Shown in pieces: positions 1-9,695 of a DNA stretch of 45,361 bases (its first letter is position 1; each line of letters starts with the position of its first letter). A model generated the notes under the pieces. It was given only the letters and a program-made list of their open reading frames with translations, ran no database searches and was not told the DNA's origin. The stretch is from Microbacterium terregens (GTDB lineage: Bacteria; Pseudomonadota; Alphaproteobacteria; Sphingomonadales; Sphingomonadaceae): assembly GCF_027922045.1 (NCBI RefSeq), contig NZ_BSEX01000001.1, forward strand, positions 195,968 to 241,328, read 5' to 3'. Position numbers and translations under genes: made by a program.

Positions 1-722
1 GCCACCTCGACGCCGCCGACATCGAGGAAAAGGCAAAGGACGACCTGGTCACCATCGCCGATCGCGAGGCGGAGGTGGAGCTTGCCCGCGGGCTCGCCGG
101 AATTGATCCGGAAGCACGCATCGTGGGCGAAGAGGCGTGCGCGGCAGACCCGACGCTGCTCGACACGGTGGGGAGCGGCCGCGTGTGGCTGATCGACCCC
201 GTCGACGGCACCAACAATTTCGCGGCCGGCAAGACGCCGTTCGGGATGATGATCGCACTCGTGGAAGATGGCGTCCCGCAGGCCGGCTGGCTCTACGATC
301 CGGTGGCGGACCGGATGTGCCACGCCGTTCGCGGCGGCGGGGCCTTCCTCGACGGAGAGCCGGTGACCGCGCGCGCAACGGGTGCGGCCGAGCCGGTCGC
401 GGCGCTCGCGACCTACTTCATGTCGGACGAGGATCGCGCGGCGCTCGCGGAGCGCGTTGCCGGCAAGCTGACGCTGGTCGAGATTCCGCGCTGTGCCGCC
501 GAGCAATATCCGCGATTGGTGCTCGGCGAGAACGACCTGGCCCTGTTCCAGCGCACCCTGCCCTGGGACCATGCCGCGGGCGTCCTCTTCCTGGAGGAAG
601 CCGGCGGGCGCGTCGCGCGCGCAGATGGCTCACCGTACCGCGTCGGCGACAATCGCCGGGGCATGCTCAGCGCCGCTTCGCCGGAGCTATGGGAACAGGC
701 CGCGCCGCTGATATTCGGATAA
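1..722 (+). CDS. Inositol monophosphatase family protein (5'-truncated by window edge)
   Basis: The frame is open from base 3 to the TAA at 720-722, so about 239 C-terminal residues are visible and the start lies upstream. The lithium-sensitive Mg-dependent sugar-phosphatase signature is clear. There is a GEE metal-ligand motif (IVGEEACA), then WLIDPVDGTNNF with the two metal-binding Asp residues, and near the end WDHAAGVLFLEEAGG, the second family signature. Members hydrolyse inositol-1-phosphate, histidinol phosphate or related sugar phosphates in the cytoplasm. Substrate cannot be fixed from this fragment (SuhB-like or HisN-like are both possible). The gene converges on trxA and shares a hairpin terminator with it. 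Family assignment is firm; function is inferred. Confidence 0.9.
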   Translation, partial: HLDAADIEEKAKDDLVTIADREAEVELARGLAGIDPEARIVGEEACAADPTLLDTVGSGRVWLIDPVDGTNNFAAGKTPFGMMIALVEDGVPQAGWLYDPVADRMCHAVRGGGAFLDGEPVTARATGAAEPVAALATYFMSDEDRAALAERVAGKLTLVEIPRCAAEQYPRLVLGENDLALFQRTLPWDHAAGVLFLEEAGGRVARADGSPYRVGDNRRGMLSAASPELWEQAAPLIFG

Positions 723-725
723 AAG

Positions 726-749
726 AAGGGCCGGCGTATGCCGGCCCTT
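726..749. terminator. Bidirectional hairpin terminator between the IMPase-family gene and trxA
   Basis: AAGGGCCGGC (726-735) pairs perfectly with GCCGGCCCTT (740-749) around the loop GTAT. TTT follows on the + strand and an A-rich run precedes it, giving U-rich tails in both directions. It sits exactly between two convergent stop codons. Confidence 0.8.
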
Positions 750-755
750 TGCTGC

Positions 756-1076
756 TTAGAGCTCGCCCTGGAGCCAGCCCTTGATCTGGCCCTTGGGCGC
801 GGCACCGACCTTGGTGGCGGTGGGCTGGCCGTTCTTGAACAGGATCATCGTCGGGATGCCGCGCACGCCGTACTTGCCCGGCGCGTCGGGGTTCTCGTCG
901 ATGTTGAGCTTGGCGATGGTCACTTCCTCGCCGAGTTCCTCGGAGATTTCCTCCAGCGACGGGCCGATCATCTTGCACGGGCCGCACCATTCCGCCCAGA
1001 AGTCCACCAGCACCGGCTTGCCCGCATCGAGGACGTCGGCCTGGAAGCTGCTATCGGTGATCGCCTTGGTCGCCAT
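756..1076 (-). CDS. trxA: Thioredoxin
   Basis: This is a 106-residue cytoplasmic thioredoxin, the usual length. It transfers electrons from thioredoxin reductase to ribonucleotide reductase, peroxiredoxins and other disulfide enzymes. The active site WCGPC covers residues 30-34, after the FWAEW strand, and the conserved cis-Pro lies in RGIPT. The ATG at 1076 is preceded by AGGAG at a normal distance. It is the last gene of the leftward divL-tsaE-amgK-murU-addB-addA series, 51 bases after addA, and is followed by the terminator at 726-749. The larger gap and its own strong ribosome binding site suggest that it may also have its own promoter, although none is obvious. Confidence 0.97.
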   Translation of the reverse strand: MATKAITDSSFQADVLDAGKPVLVDFWAEWCGPCKMIGPSLEEISEELGEEVTIAKLNIDENPDAPGKYGVRGIPTMILFKNGQPTATKVGAAPKGQIKGWLQGEL

Positions 1077-1127
1077 TGTCGTAATCTCCTTTGTCGCTGC
1101 GTTACCTAGGTGCGGGCGGGCGTCGCC

Positions 1128-4100
1128 TCAACCGTCGAGAGCCAAGCTTTGCTCCCGCGCGGCCAAGCGCGGCTTGTGCTGGTCGAGCAGCTCGTCCGGC
1201 AGTTCGAGCAGCCGCGGCACCGCCGTATAGAGCAGCGCCGCCTCGATCCTGCGGCCGGGAAAGATCACCGCCAGCGCCGCCGCATAGGCCGCCATCTGCC
1301 GCAGGTGATAGGTCGGCGCCTCGGCCGCCGTCTCCGGCGCACGCCGGCCGGTCTTGAAGTCGACCACCAGCACGCGGTTGTCCTCGATCAGCAGCCGGTC
1401 GACCGTGCCCGACACCACCATGCCCCCGATCGTCGCCGCGATCGGCGCCTCGGCAAGCGCGTCCGGTCCGAACAGCGGTGCAAACCGCGGCACTTCCAGG
1501 ATCGCGAGCGCATCGCGCACGATCCGCCGGCGCTCGGCCGCATCCTCGACCTGCGCCGCGCCCGCCAGCCAGCGGTCGCCGGCAGCGGCGCGCTCGGCAG
1601 GCGGCAGGCTCGGCAGCCGCTCGAACATCTGGTGGAGCAGGCGTCCGCGCTGTGCGGCGGCGCGCATCGCCGGGGTCGGTGGTGGATCGGCGACCTCGTC
1701 CTCGCCCAGGGACGAAGGCGCCAACGGCCTCGGCGGACGCGCCTCCTCCGGCGCAGGCGCACGCAACCATGCGGGGTCCGGCTCGCCCGCCGCGCCCACC
1801 GTCTTCGCGCCACCGCTGCGTTGCGGGATCGGCTTGGCGGGGGTGCGGCCGCGGAACACGCGCGTGCCGTCCTCCTCTGTGCCCACCTCCAGCGCATCGA
1901 GCGCGGCGGCAGCGGCGGCATGCCAGCTGAGCGGCGGCGCCACTCCTTGTGCGCGCGTTCCCGGCGCACCCGCGATCACCAGCCGTTCCTCGGCGCGCGT
2001 GGCCGCGACGTAGAACAGCCGCCAATGCTCGGCGAGTTCCTTGGCATCCGCCTCGGCCAGTGCCGCGTCGAGGGGACCGTCGCGCTCGCCTGCGCGCGGG
2101 CGGAACACCGGAAAGGCCGGGCCGTCATACCCCTCGGGCGTCCACAGCAGCGTCTCGCGCCGGTTCTGGCTCGGATCGATGCAGGCATCCGCCAGGATGA
2201 CCAGCGGCGCCTGCAATCCCTTGGCGCCATGCGCGGTCATCACCCGCACCGCGCCGCCGCCCTGCGACGGATCGCGCTTGATCTCCACGTCGCCTCGATC
2301 GAACCAGTCGAGGAAGCGCTGCAGCGAGGGCGTCGACACCTGCTCGAAGCTGAGCGCGGCGTTCAGCAGTTCCTCGATCGGGTCCCGCGCCTCCTCGCCC
2401 AGCCGCAGCACCAGCTTGCGCCGACCCTCCAGCGGGCCGGACAGAAGCTCTTCCAGGAAGCGGTACGGCGTCGCCACATCGGCGCGGCGCAGGATCTGCT
2501 GGAGCGGCGCCAGCGCCTCGTCGGGCTGGGTCAGCCGCAGGTGGCGCCACAGGCTCCCGCGCTCGCGCATCGCTGCCGCCATCAGCTGATCCTGGCTCCA
2601 GCCGATCAGCGGAGAAACCAGCAGGTTGGCGAGCGACAGGTCGTCGTCCGGCTGGAGCGCGAAGCGGATCGCGGACAGCAGGTCCTGCACGGCGAGCGGC
2701 GCGTTCAGCCGCAGCCGGTCGATGCCCGCGACCGGCACCCCTTCCGCATAAAGCCGCGCGACGATCAGCGAGGCGAGCTCGCCGCGGCGCTTGACCAGCA
2801 CCATGACGTCGCCGGCACCCAGGGTCCGTCCCTTGCTCTCCAGCGGCAGCGCCCCGATCCATTCGCGGATCTGGCGCGCGATCCTGCCCGCGAGGGTGCG
2901 GGTGGCATCCGCGATCCACTGTTCCTCGCCCTCTTCCCCCTCGCCCGCTTCCTCGACCGTCGGCGCCCACAGGGTGACGGTGCCAGGCCCGGCCACGCGG
3001 CTGGCGTGCTGGAGCCGTTCCTCCATGTCCCCCATGCCGGGCTGCGGAAAGGCGTCGATCGCCGCGTCCACGAACTCCAGTACGGGTGCTGTCGAGCGGA
3101 AGCTCTCGGTCAACGAGAGTGTGTCGAGCGGCTGCGCCTCGGTGTCGAACTCCGGCGCGACCGCGGCACGCTGGTCGAACAGCTGGTGTGCCGCCTTGAA
3201 ATAGACGGGATCGGTGCCCTGGAAGCCGAAGATCGCCTGCTTGTAGTCGCCGACCACGAACAAGGTGCGCAGCCCGGCCACCCGCGCGCCCTCGCCCGCG
3301 AAGAACTCGTCCACCAGCGCGCGGACGATCGCCCATTGCTCGGGATTGGTGTCCTGCGCCTCGTCGATCAGGACGTGCTCGGTCGCGAGGTCGAGCTTGA
3401 AGCGCACCCACTCGCCGATGCCGGGCTGGGCGAACAGCGCCAGCGTGCGTGCGATCAGGTCGTTGAAGTCGACCGCGCCCGCCCGCCGCTTCGCCTCGGC
3501 ATAAGCGGCGGCATAGCGGCGCCCGGCCTCCAGCGCTGCGGCGAGCAGGTCGGCATAGGCGGCGCGGCGGCGCATCGCGACCAGCTCGGCACAGCGGCTG
3601 CCGATCGCTTCCGCCGCCAGGTCATAGTCGGGCATCGCCGCCAGCACCTTGGCGGACGCCTTCTTCAGCGTGTCCTTCTGGGTGAAGAACTGGCCGTAGA
3701 GCGTGTCCAGCGCCTCGGCGCGGGCGGTGGGATCGCCCGCAAGCCAGGTTTCGATCGCAGCCGCGACCTTCAGGCCGGTGGCGGTGCCCCAGGCGCGGTT
3801 CGCCTCCATCAGGTCGCGTAGGGCATCGACATCGAACGCGTCGTCGCAGCAGCCGTCGCAGATCGCCGCATCCAGGTCGCCGTGCGGCAGGTCGAACGCG
3901 TCGCGCAGAAAGCCGGCGAGATCGGCGGGCAGCGCCGCCATCGCATCCGGCCGGCGCGCGCATTCGGCCAGGAACGCCTCCGCCCGCCCTTCGCCGAGCC
4001 GCAGGCTGAGAGCAGCGATCGCATCGCCCAGCGTCACCCGCCCCTGCCGCTGCTCCTCCACCAGCATGGCCGCGAGCGCGTCGCGCGCCATCGCCGACTC

Positions 4101-4571
4101 CTCGCGTGCTTCCAGCGGGCGAAAGCCGGGAACGAGCCCCGCCTCGACCGGGAAGGCGGAGAGCAGCGTCTGGCAGAAGCTGTGGATCGTCTGGATGCGG
4201 ATGCCGCCGCCCGGTGCGTCGAGCACCCGCGCGAACAGCGTGCGCGCGCGGGCGATCAAGGCTTCCTCGTTCGGGTCCTCGCCCAGCGCGAACAGGTCCT
4301 TCTTCAGGTCCTGCTCCGGCAGCCGCACCCAGCGCGCGAGCCGCGCATTGACGCGCTCGGCCATCTCGGCCGCGCCCGCCTTGGTGAAGGTCAGGCACAG
4401 GATTGCCGAAGGCTCGACCCCGCGCAGCAGCAGGCGGAACACGCGCGCCGTCAGCACCTGCGTCTTGCCGGTGCCGGCGGAGGCGGAGAGCCAGACGTGG
4501 CGGCTGGGATCGCTGGCGCGCGCCTGGTTACCGCGCAGTTCGGGGAGCAGCCCGGCGCTACTCACGGCCAT
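1128..4571 (-). CDS. addA: Double-strand break repair helicase-nuclease AddA
   Basis: This 1147-residue UvrD-like (SF1A) helicase is fused to a C-terminal PD-(D/E)XK nuclease, the AddA subunit of AddAB, the alphaproteobacterial counterpart of RecBCD. It unwinds and resects broken DNA ends to load RecA. Walker A is SAGTGKT at residues 31-37. The motif II equivalent, VLIDEAQDTNPEQW, and the helicase motif ending VMTAHGAKGLQ are present. The nuclease core near the C-terminus reads LVVDFKTGR. The start at 4571 overlaps the addB stop by 14 bases, indicating translational coupling. Long open frames on the opposite strand here are composition artefacts. Confidence 0.96.
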   Translation of the reverse strand: MAVSSAGLLPELRGNQARASDPSRHVWLSASAGTGKTQVLTARVFRLLLRGVEPSAILCLTFTKAGAAEMAERVNARLARWVRLPEQDLKKDLFALGEDPNEEALIARARTLFARVLDAPGGGIRIQTIHSFCQTLLSAFPVEAGLVPGFRPLEAREESAMARDALAAMLVEEQRQGRVTLGDAIAALSLRLGEGRAEAFLAECARRPDAMAALPADLAGFLRDAFDLPHGDLDAAICDGCCDDAFDVDALRDLMEANRAWGTATGLKVAAAIETWLAGDPTARAEALDTLYGQFFTQKDTLKKASAKVLAAMPDYDLAAEAIGSRCAELVAMRRRAAYADLLAAALEAGRRYAAAYAEAKRRAGAVDFNDLIARTLALFAQPGIGEWVRFKLDLATEHVLIDEAQDTNPEQWAIVRALVDEFFAGEGARVAGLRTLFVVGDYKQAIFGFQGTDPVYFKAAHQLFDQRAAVAPEFDTEAQPLDTLSLTESFRSTAPVLEFVDAAIDAFPQPGMGDMEERLQHASRVAGPGTVTLWAPTVEEAGEGEEGEEQWIADATRTLAGRIARQIREWIGALPLESKGRTLGAGDVMVLVKRRGELASLIVARLYAEGVPVAGIDRLRLNAPLAVQDLLSAIRFALQPDDDLSLANLLVSPLIGWSQDQLMAAAMRERGSLWRHLRLTQPDEALAPLQQILRRADVATPYRFLEELLSGPLEGRRKLVLRLGEEARDPIEELLNAALSFEQVSTPSLQRFLDWFDRGDVEIKRDPSQGGGAVRVMTAHGAKGLQAPLVILADACIDPSQNRRETLLWTPEGYDGPAFPVFRPRAGERDGPLDAALAEADAKELAEHWRLFYVAATRAEERLVIAGAPGTRAQGVAPPLSWHAAAAAALDALEVGTEEDGTRVFRGRTPAKPIPQRSGGAKTVGAAGEPDPAWLRAPAPEEARPPRPLAPSSLGEDEVADPPPTPAMRAAAQRGRLLHQMFERLPSLPPAERAAAGDRWLAGAAQVEDAAERRRIVRDALAILEVPRFAPLFGPDALAEAPIAATIGGMVVSGTVDRLLIEDNRVLVVDFKTGRRAPETAAEAPTYHLRQMAAYAAALAVIFPGRRIEAALLYTAVPRLLELPDELLDQHKPRLAAREQSLALDG

Positions 4572-7524
4572 ACCATTCGTCGCGGCGCATCAGCTGGTCA
4601 TACTCGGCAAAGGGGGCATATTCGGGCTTGAGCTTGGCGGTGAACGGCGCCTCCCCGGTCAGCCAGTTGGCGGCAGCCTCGGTAAAATGATGGAGCGCCA
4701 GGGCCACGAAGCGGTCGGTCGGCACGCGGTTATACTTGCCGGCCGGATCGACCGGCGTTGCGACATAGCCGAACGCGTCGCCCTTCTTGGCGAGCGACCA
4801 ATATTCGAACGCGGTGGCGGCGCCGCCGATGTTCTCGAAGGCGCCACGCTCGGCCATGATGCCGAGCAGCCCCAGCTGGAGGCTGAAGCCGTCGCGCACC
4901 GCGCGGGTCGAGGGCGGCTGGCCGGTCTTGTAGTCGACCACCGCGAGGTCGCCGTTCTCCAGCCGGTCGATCCGGTCGAACTTGCCGCGCAACTCGACGC
5001 CGGCGAGGTCGATCTTGCCCTCGCCCTCCACGCCCAGGATGCTCCGGCCGCCCGCCAGCTGCGCCGCGACCTGCCCAGCAATCCAGTCGACCGCCTCGCG
5101 CAGCCGCGGCACCCACAGCGCGCGCAGCAGCGGGTGGGTGCGCGGATCGGCTGCCAGCGCGTCGACCCGCCCGGCGAGCTTGGCGGGATCGAAGCCATCC
5201 TGCCGCGCCCAATCCTCCAGCACGCCGTGCACCGCCGTCCCGCGCCACGCGGCGCTGGGATCGGCATCGACCGGATCGAGCGCCGCCAGTCGCAGCATCC
5301 GCCGCGCGTAAAAGGCAAACGGATCGGCCTTCAGCCGGTCCACTTCCGTGACGGAAATCTGCCGCGGACGCAGCGCGACCGGCGGGCACGGCGCCGGGCG
5401 CGGCGCCGGGTCATAAGCGCCCGGATCGTCGATCGCATGCGTCCACCGCGCCAGCGCCTGCGCCCGCGTAAGCCCGCCCGACAGCGCCTCCAGCCGCAAC
5501 CAGAAGCGCGAGGCCACCGTCGGTCCGCTCGCGTCCCGGTGGGCACGGGTCAGCAGCACCTCCTTCGCGCCCAGGCTGTTGGCAAGGTCGTGCGCGGCCA
5601 GGCCGATGCGGCGTTCCAGACCCGGAAGCCCGAGCTCCGCCCGAATGCGCGGCGCCAGCCACGGATCGGGCGCGGGAAGCCCCGGCCACACGCCCTCGTT
5701 GAGCCCGCCCAGGATGGTGAGATCGGAAGTCTGGAGTTGCGCCTCGAGCAGGCCGTAGATGGCGAGCCGCGGATGGCCGCCGTGCGGCGGGCGCACCGCC
5801 ACCTCGTCCATCAGCGTGCGGAGCATCGGGCCGATCGACTCCGGCTCCACGATCGCGGGGCCGTGCACCGCCTCTTGCTCCAGCGTGTCGAGCAGTTCGG
5901 CAGCAGCCCGGCCCTCGGGACGCGACCAGAGCGCGTCGCCACCCAGCGCCGTCGCCGTCGCCCGCAATGCCCCAAGCAGTTCCGGTAGCGGGCGTGCGCC
6001 CCCGGCATAGGCCTCGGCAAGCGGCGCCAGCAGCGGCCGGGTCTTCTCCCACCACGGTGCCGCCGCACGCCGAAGCGCACCCTCGCGCCCTTCCGCATCG
6101 GCGAGGAACGCGTCGAGCCCGGCCAGCCCGGGCGCCGGTCGCGGCCCGCGCAATGCGCGGTCGAGCCGCCGCACGCCTTCCAGCCATTCCAGCCGTCCCT
6201 CCTCGGCACAAGCGAGCGGATGCTTGAGCAAGGCGAGCAGCGGCAGCGGCGCGAAGTCCTGCGCCGCCACATCGGCGAGCGCGAGCAGCATCGTGCCCGG
6301 CGGCAGCACCGACAGGGGCTGGCCGGCGGTGTCGTCGACGGTGATCCCCCATCGCGCGCAATGCGCCGACACGCGGCGCGCCAGCGCACGGTCGGGGGTC
6401 ACCAGCGCCGCGGTCCTGCCCTCGGTCTCCAACGCCTGGCGCATGGCGATGGCGATCGCCTGCGCTTCCTCGGCCGGGGTCGGCACGTCCAGCGCCTGCA
6501 CGCCTGCCAGGCTACGGCGTTCGGCCGGCAGGTCGATCCAGTCGTGGGTGCGCTCGGCCGGCGCCAGCGCGCTCTCGATCGTGCGGCTGCGCGCGGGGCG
6601 CGCGTCATGCTCGCTGCCGGCCCGCCACGTCTCGAACTCGCGCCGGCCGACGCCCATCCGATCGAGCAGCAGCTTCAGCTGGAATTGCGGGTGCGTCTCG
6701 AGCGAACGGCGCCGGCGGCCGGTGACCGGGTCGGGCTCGTGCGGGCCGAGCAGATCCCACTCGGCATCGTCCATGTCGATGGCCAGGCCGGAGAGCACGA
6801 CGCTTCCCTGCGGCAGTCCGGCGATGGCGCGCAACAGTCGGGCGATCACCGGCGAGGCGCTGGCGATGCCGGCGGCGCACACGAAGCTCGGCGGCGGCGT
6901 CGCCCGCCAGCGCGCGATCAGCCGGTCGAGCAGCCGCCTGCGCCGCACCGCCAGGTCGATATGGCCGAGCGCCTCCATCTCCTGCGGCCAACGTACCAGC
7001 ACCGTCTCGAACATGGCGAGCGAACGCTCCCAATGGGTCTGGAGCGGCTCGTCGAAGCGGATCGTCTTGAGCGCATCGGGCTCGACTTCCTCGACCAGCA
7101 GCTGGTCGAGCGTGCGGGCGAGGTCCCCGGCAAGCCGCACCGCTTCGGCCGCATCTACCGGGCGCCCGGCGCGCGCCCGCTCCTCCGCCACCAACCGCGA
7201 CAGGATCATCCGTCGGGCGAGCGGTGCAACTGCGGGCGGGATCGGATCGAGGTCGTCCGCCGGGTCGGCGAACGGCCCCACGGCCTCGTCGATCTCCGGG
7301 TCGCCCACCGCGACCAGTCGCGGCATCAGCAACCCGCCGCCGCTTGCGCGGACGAAGGCGTCGGTGATCGCGCGCTTGGCACGGTTGTTCGGCAGCAGCA
7401 CGAAGCCGCGGGCCAACGCCATGGGATCGCGCCCGTACTGGCGCAGCAAGCCGTTCGCGAGCGCGTCGGCAAACGCCCGGTGCGGTGGAATGGAAAAAAG
7501 CCGAAGCCGCGGGGCCTCAGCCAT
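4558..7524 (-). CDS. addB: Double-strand break repair protein AddB
   Basis: This is the 988-residue partner of AddA. AddB proteins have a degenerate helicase fold that recognises Chi-like signals, plus a C-terminal RecB-type nuclease. The N-terminus (PRLRLFSIPPHRAFADALA) and the FVLLPNNRAKRA stretch match the alphaproteobacterial type. Nuclease residues are visible at KFDRIDRL and VVDYKTG near the end. The frame extends upstream to 7590, but the preferred ATG at 7524 begins the conserved N-terminus and leaves only an 8-base overlap with murU. The longer form would add an Arg-rich segment that lies inside murU. Confidence 0.94.
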   Translation of the reverse strand: MAEAPRLRLFSIPPHRAFADALANGLLRQYGRDPMALARGFVLLPNNRAKRAITDAFVRASGGGLLMPRLVAVGDPEIDEAVGPFADPADDLDPIPPAVAPLARRMILSRLVAEERARAGRPVDAAEAVRLAGDLARTLDQLLVEEVEPDALKTIRFDEPLQTHWERSLAMFETVLVRWPQEMEALGHIDLAVRRRRLLDRLIARWRATPPPSFVCAAGIASASPVIARLLRAIAGLPQGSVVLSGLAIDMDDAEWDLLGPHEPDPVTGRRRRSLETHPQFQLKLLLDRMGVGRREFETWRAGSEHDARPARSRTIESALAPAERTHDWIDLPAERRSLAGVQALDVPTPAEEAQAIAIAMRQALETEGRTAALVTPDRALARRVSAHCARWGITVDDTAGQPLSVLPPGTMLLALADVAAQDFAPLPLLALLKHPLACAEEGRLEWLEGVRRLDRALRGPRPAPGLAGLDAFLADAEGREGALRRAAAPWWEKTRPLLAPLAEAYAGGARPLPELLGALRATATALGGDALWSRPEGRAAAELLDTLEQEAVHGPAIVEPESIGPMLRTLMDEVAVRPPHGGHPRLAIYGLLEAQLQTSDLTILGGLNEGVWPGLPAPDPWLAPRIRAELGLPGLERRIGLAAHDLANSLGAKEVLLTRAHRDASGPTVASRFWLRLEALSGGLTRAQALARWTHAIDDPGAYDPAPRPAPCPPVALRPRQISVTEVDRLKADPFAFYARRMLRLAALDPVDADPSAAWRGTAVHGVLEDWARQDGFDPAKLAGRVDALAADPRTHPLLRALWVPRLREAVDWIAGQVAAQLAGGRSILGVEGEGKIDLAGVELRGKFDRIDRLENGDLAVVDYKTGQPPSTRAVRDGFSLQLGLLGIMAERGAFENIGGAATAFEYWSLAKKGDAFGYVATPVDPAGKYNRVPTDRFVALALHHFTEAAANWLTGEAPFTAKLKPEYAPFAEYDQLMRRDEWYGRE

Positions 7525-8278
7525 CGGCGAGCGCCGCCTCGGTCTCCTTGATCGCTCCCGGCGTGCCGACGTCGAACCACAGCCCCTCATGGACCAGGCC
7601 CCACAGGCGGCCAGCCTCCAGCGCGCGCTCCCAGAAAAGGTTCGTGGAGAACGGCCCTTCCGGCCAGTCGGCGATCACCCGCGGCGACAGGATCTGCACG
7701 CCGGTGAAGACGAACGGCGCAAGCCGCCCCGGCTGGCGGCGGCGGGTGATGCGTCCGGTCGGATCGAGGTGGAAGTCGCCATGGCCGCTGTGGCTTGCCG
7801 CACGGGCAAGCGGCACCAGCAGCAGCAGCGCGTCCATCCGCGCATCGTCCCACGCCTCGGCCAACAGCCGGATCGCGTCCACTGGCCCATCGACCCACAG
7901 ATTGTCGCTGTTCACGCAGACGAACGGCTTGTCGCCGATCAGCTCGCGCGCCTGGACCAGGCCGCCGCCGGTTTCCATCAGCTGGGCACGCTCGTCGGAG
8001 ACGAGCACCTCCATGTCCTTCACCCGCGCGCGCAGGTGCGCCTCCAGCACGTCGGCCAGATAGTGGACGTTCACCACCGCGCGCTTGACGCCCGCCGCAC
8101 GAAGCCGGTCGAAGACGTGGTCGATCAACGGCTTGCCCGCGACACTCACCAACGGCTTTGGCCGGGTGGCGGTCAGCGGCCGCATGCGCTTGCCGAGACC
8201 CGCGGCCATCACCATCGCGGTTTCCGGCACCGCCACGTCCGGGTTCGGGCGCAGCGACAGCGTCATGGCCTTGCTCAT
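7517..8278 (-). CDS. murU: N-acetylmuramate alpha-1-phosphate uridylyltransferase (MurU-type nucleotidyltransferase)
   Basis: This 253-residue sugar-nucleotidyltransferase has the signature MAAGLGKRMRPLT followed by RPKPLV near the N-terminus, and NSDN further on as the metal site. In the cell-wall recycling pathway of many Gram-negative bacteria, AmgK phosphorylates N-acetylmuramic acid and MurU converts the product to UDP-MurNAc, bypassing de novo MurA/B synthesis (the route known from Pseudomonas). The start ATG at 8278 forms an ATGA overlap with the upstream amgK stop; a longer frame to 8437 would run inside amgK. The pairing with amgK makes MurU more likely than a glucose-1-phosphate enzyme. 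Substrate is inferred from context. Confidence 0.88.
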   Translation of the reverse strand: MSKAMTLSLRPNPDVAVPETAMVMAAGLGKRMRPLTATRPKPLVSVAGKPLIDHVFDRLRAAGVKRAVVNVHYLADVLEAHLRARVKDMEVLVSDERAQLMETGGGLVQARELIGDKPFVCVNSDNLWVDGPVDAIRLLAEAWDDARMDALLLLVPLARAASHSGHGDFHLDPTGRITRRRQPGRLAPFVFTGVQILSPRVIADWPEGPFSTNLFWERALEAGRLWGLVHEGLWFDVGTPGAIKETEAALADG

Positions 8279-9258
8279 GCGCGCACCTGCATCGGATCGC
8301 CCCGCAGTTCGGCGGGGATGTTGGCGTCGAACCAGGCTGCGACCGGTGCCAGCACCGGCTGGGCGAGATCCCGCTCCAGATAGCGCCAGACGCGCGGGCA
8401 GAGCGCGGCGTAGCGCGGCTTCCCATCGCGCTGCCACAGCCGCGCAAAGATGCCGACGATCTTGGCGTTCCGCTGGGCGCCCAGCACGTGATAGGCGTCG
8501 AGGAAGTCCTCCCCCACACCGGTGGTACGGCGATAGCGGTCGAGCATCGCCTCCTCCAGCGCGGGTGCGACGTCGCGCCGCGCATCCTGGAGCAGCGAGA
8601 CGAGGTCGTACGCCGGGTGCCCCGCGAGCGCGTCCTGGAAATCGAGCAGCCCCAGCGTCTCCGCCTCGCCCTCGATCAGCATCAGGTTCTCGGCGTGATA
8701 GTCGCGCAGCACCGTCACCGCCTCGCCGCCGTCAACGGTGTCGAGCACGGCCTCCCACGCGGCACGATAGCCCGGCGCGTCGACCTCCAGGCCGATCGCG
8801 GGACAATACCATTCCGGCAGCAGCATCACTTCGCGCAGATAGACGCTGCGGTCATAGGCCGGCACCGGCGCTGCCGGGTGATCGCGCAGGCGGATCAGCA
8901 CGTCGACCGCATCGCCGTAGAGCCGGAGCTCGCTTTCGGGCGCGGCGTCCACGGTCTCGCGCAGCCGGGCGTCGCCGAAGTCCTCCAGCAGCACCAGCCC
9001 CTCGGCCGCGTCCTCGGCCAGGATCGCCGGCGCGCGAAAGCCGCGCTCCGTCAGCCAGCGGGCAAGCTCCACGAAGGGACGCTGGTCCTCCAGCTTGGGC
9101 GGCGAGTCCATCAGCACGGCGCTGCGGCCGGCGTCGAGTGCGCGGAAATAGCGGCGGAAGGAAGCGTCACCGGCGAGCGGGACCACCTCTGCCCCTCCCC
9201 ATCCTTGTGCTGCGAGAAAGGCGGGCGCCGCGGCGGGCGGGTTCATGTCAGCGGCCAT
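8275..9258 (-). CDS. amgK: N-acetylmuramate/N-acetylglucosamine 1-kinase AmgK (aminoglycoside phosphotransferase fold)
   Basis: This protein of about 327 residues has the APH kinase fold. LAGDASFRRYFR is near the N-terminus. The catalytic loop is LRDYHAENLM, where kinases of this fold usually have HGD..., here with Asp retained and followed by His. LLDFQDALAGHPAYDLVSLLQD carries the metal-binding Asp. It phosphorylates recycled cell-wall sugars for MurU next door. Start choice is open: ATG at 9258 has GGAAAG four bases upstream, while ATG at 9246 makes a perfect ATGA overlap with the tsaE stop. They differ by four residues. Function is inferred from fold plus neighbour. Confidence 0.87.
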   Translation of the reverse strand: MAADMNPPAAAPAFLAAQGWGGAEVVPLAGDASFRRYFRALDAGRSAVLMDSPPKLEDQRPFVELARWLTERGFRAPAILAEDAAEGLVLLEDFGDARLRETVDAAPESELRLYGDAVDVLIRLRDHPAAPVPAYDRSVYLREVMLLPEWYCPAIGLEVDAPGYRAAWEAVLDTVDGGEAVTVLRDYHAENLMLIEGEAETLGLLDFQDALAGHPAYDLVSLLQDARRDVAPALEEAMLDRYRRTTGVGEDFLDAYHVLGAQRNAKIVGIFARLWQRDGKPRYAALCPRVWRYLERDLAQPVLAPVAAWFDANIPAELRGDPMQVRA

Positions 9259-9695
9259 CGTGCTTTCCATGACGGCGGCACCTTCGCTGTCAAGCGGCGG
9301 GTGCCATCCGCTTCGGGGGTAAGGGTGAGCCAGAGCGCGTCTTCCCAGGCGCTGTCCGGCAGCCGCTCGGGCCATTCGACCACCAGCAGCGCGTCGAGCC
9401 GCGCCTCGTCCAGGCCAAGCTCCTCGGCCTCTTCGGCATGCTCGATGCGATACAGGTCGACGTGGAGCACGGGGAAGCGCGTCTCCGGCGGCTCATAGGG
9501 CTGGACGATCGCGAAACTGGGTGACGGCGCTTCCTCCATCAGCCCGAGCGCCGCAAGCAGCCCGCGCGCGATGCTGGTCTTGCCGGCTCCCAACGGGCCA
9601 GAAAGCGCAATCGCGTCGCCAGGGTTGGCGACCCGCGCGAGCGCGGCGCCGAACGCATGGGCTTCTTCGGGGCTATGCAGCAGCAGGTCGCTCAT
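9243..9695 (-). CDS. tsaE: tRNA threonylcarbamoyladenosine biosynthesis ATPase TsaE
   Basis: This 150-residue P-loop protein has the TsaE layout. Walker A is GPLGAGKTS around residue 35, then PSPSFAIVQPYE and LHVDLYRIE, the conserved Asp-Leu-Tyr-Arg of the family, and VVEWPERL. With TsaB and TsaD it makes the t6A base at A37 of ANN-decoding tRNAs in the cytoplasm. It is coupled on both sides: its ATG overlaps the divL stop (ATGA), and its stop overlaps amgK. MtaB, encoded elsewhere in this window, further methylthiolates the same t6A base. Confidence 0.95.
   Translation of the reverse strand: MSDLLLHSPEEAHAFGAALARVANPGDAIALSGPLGAGKTSIARGLLAALGLMEEAPSPSFAIVQPYEPPETRFPVLHVDLYRIEHAEEAEELGLDEARLDALLVVEWPERLPDSAWEDALWLTLTPEADGTRRLTAKVPPSWKARWPLT

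Noticed and set aside
1110..3821. Long open frame of about 900 codons on the + strand opposite addA
   Set aside because: It is antisense to a clear AddA, Arg/Gln/His-rich without any domain; such frames are expected in very GC-rich DNA. The same applies to long + strand frames opposite addB-amgK, tsaE-divL, ahcY, the M2 and S9 peptidases, asd and ffh.
7524..7590. Longer AddB N-terminus
   Set aside because: The extra 22 residues are Arg/Ser-rich, lie wholly within murU and are not family-like.
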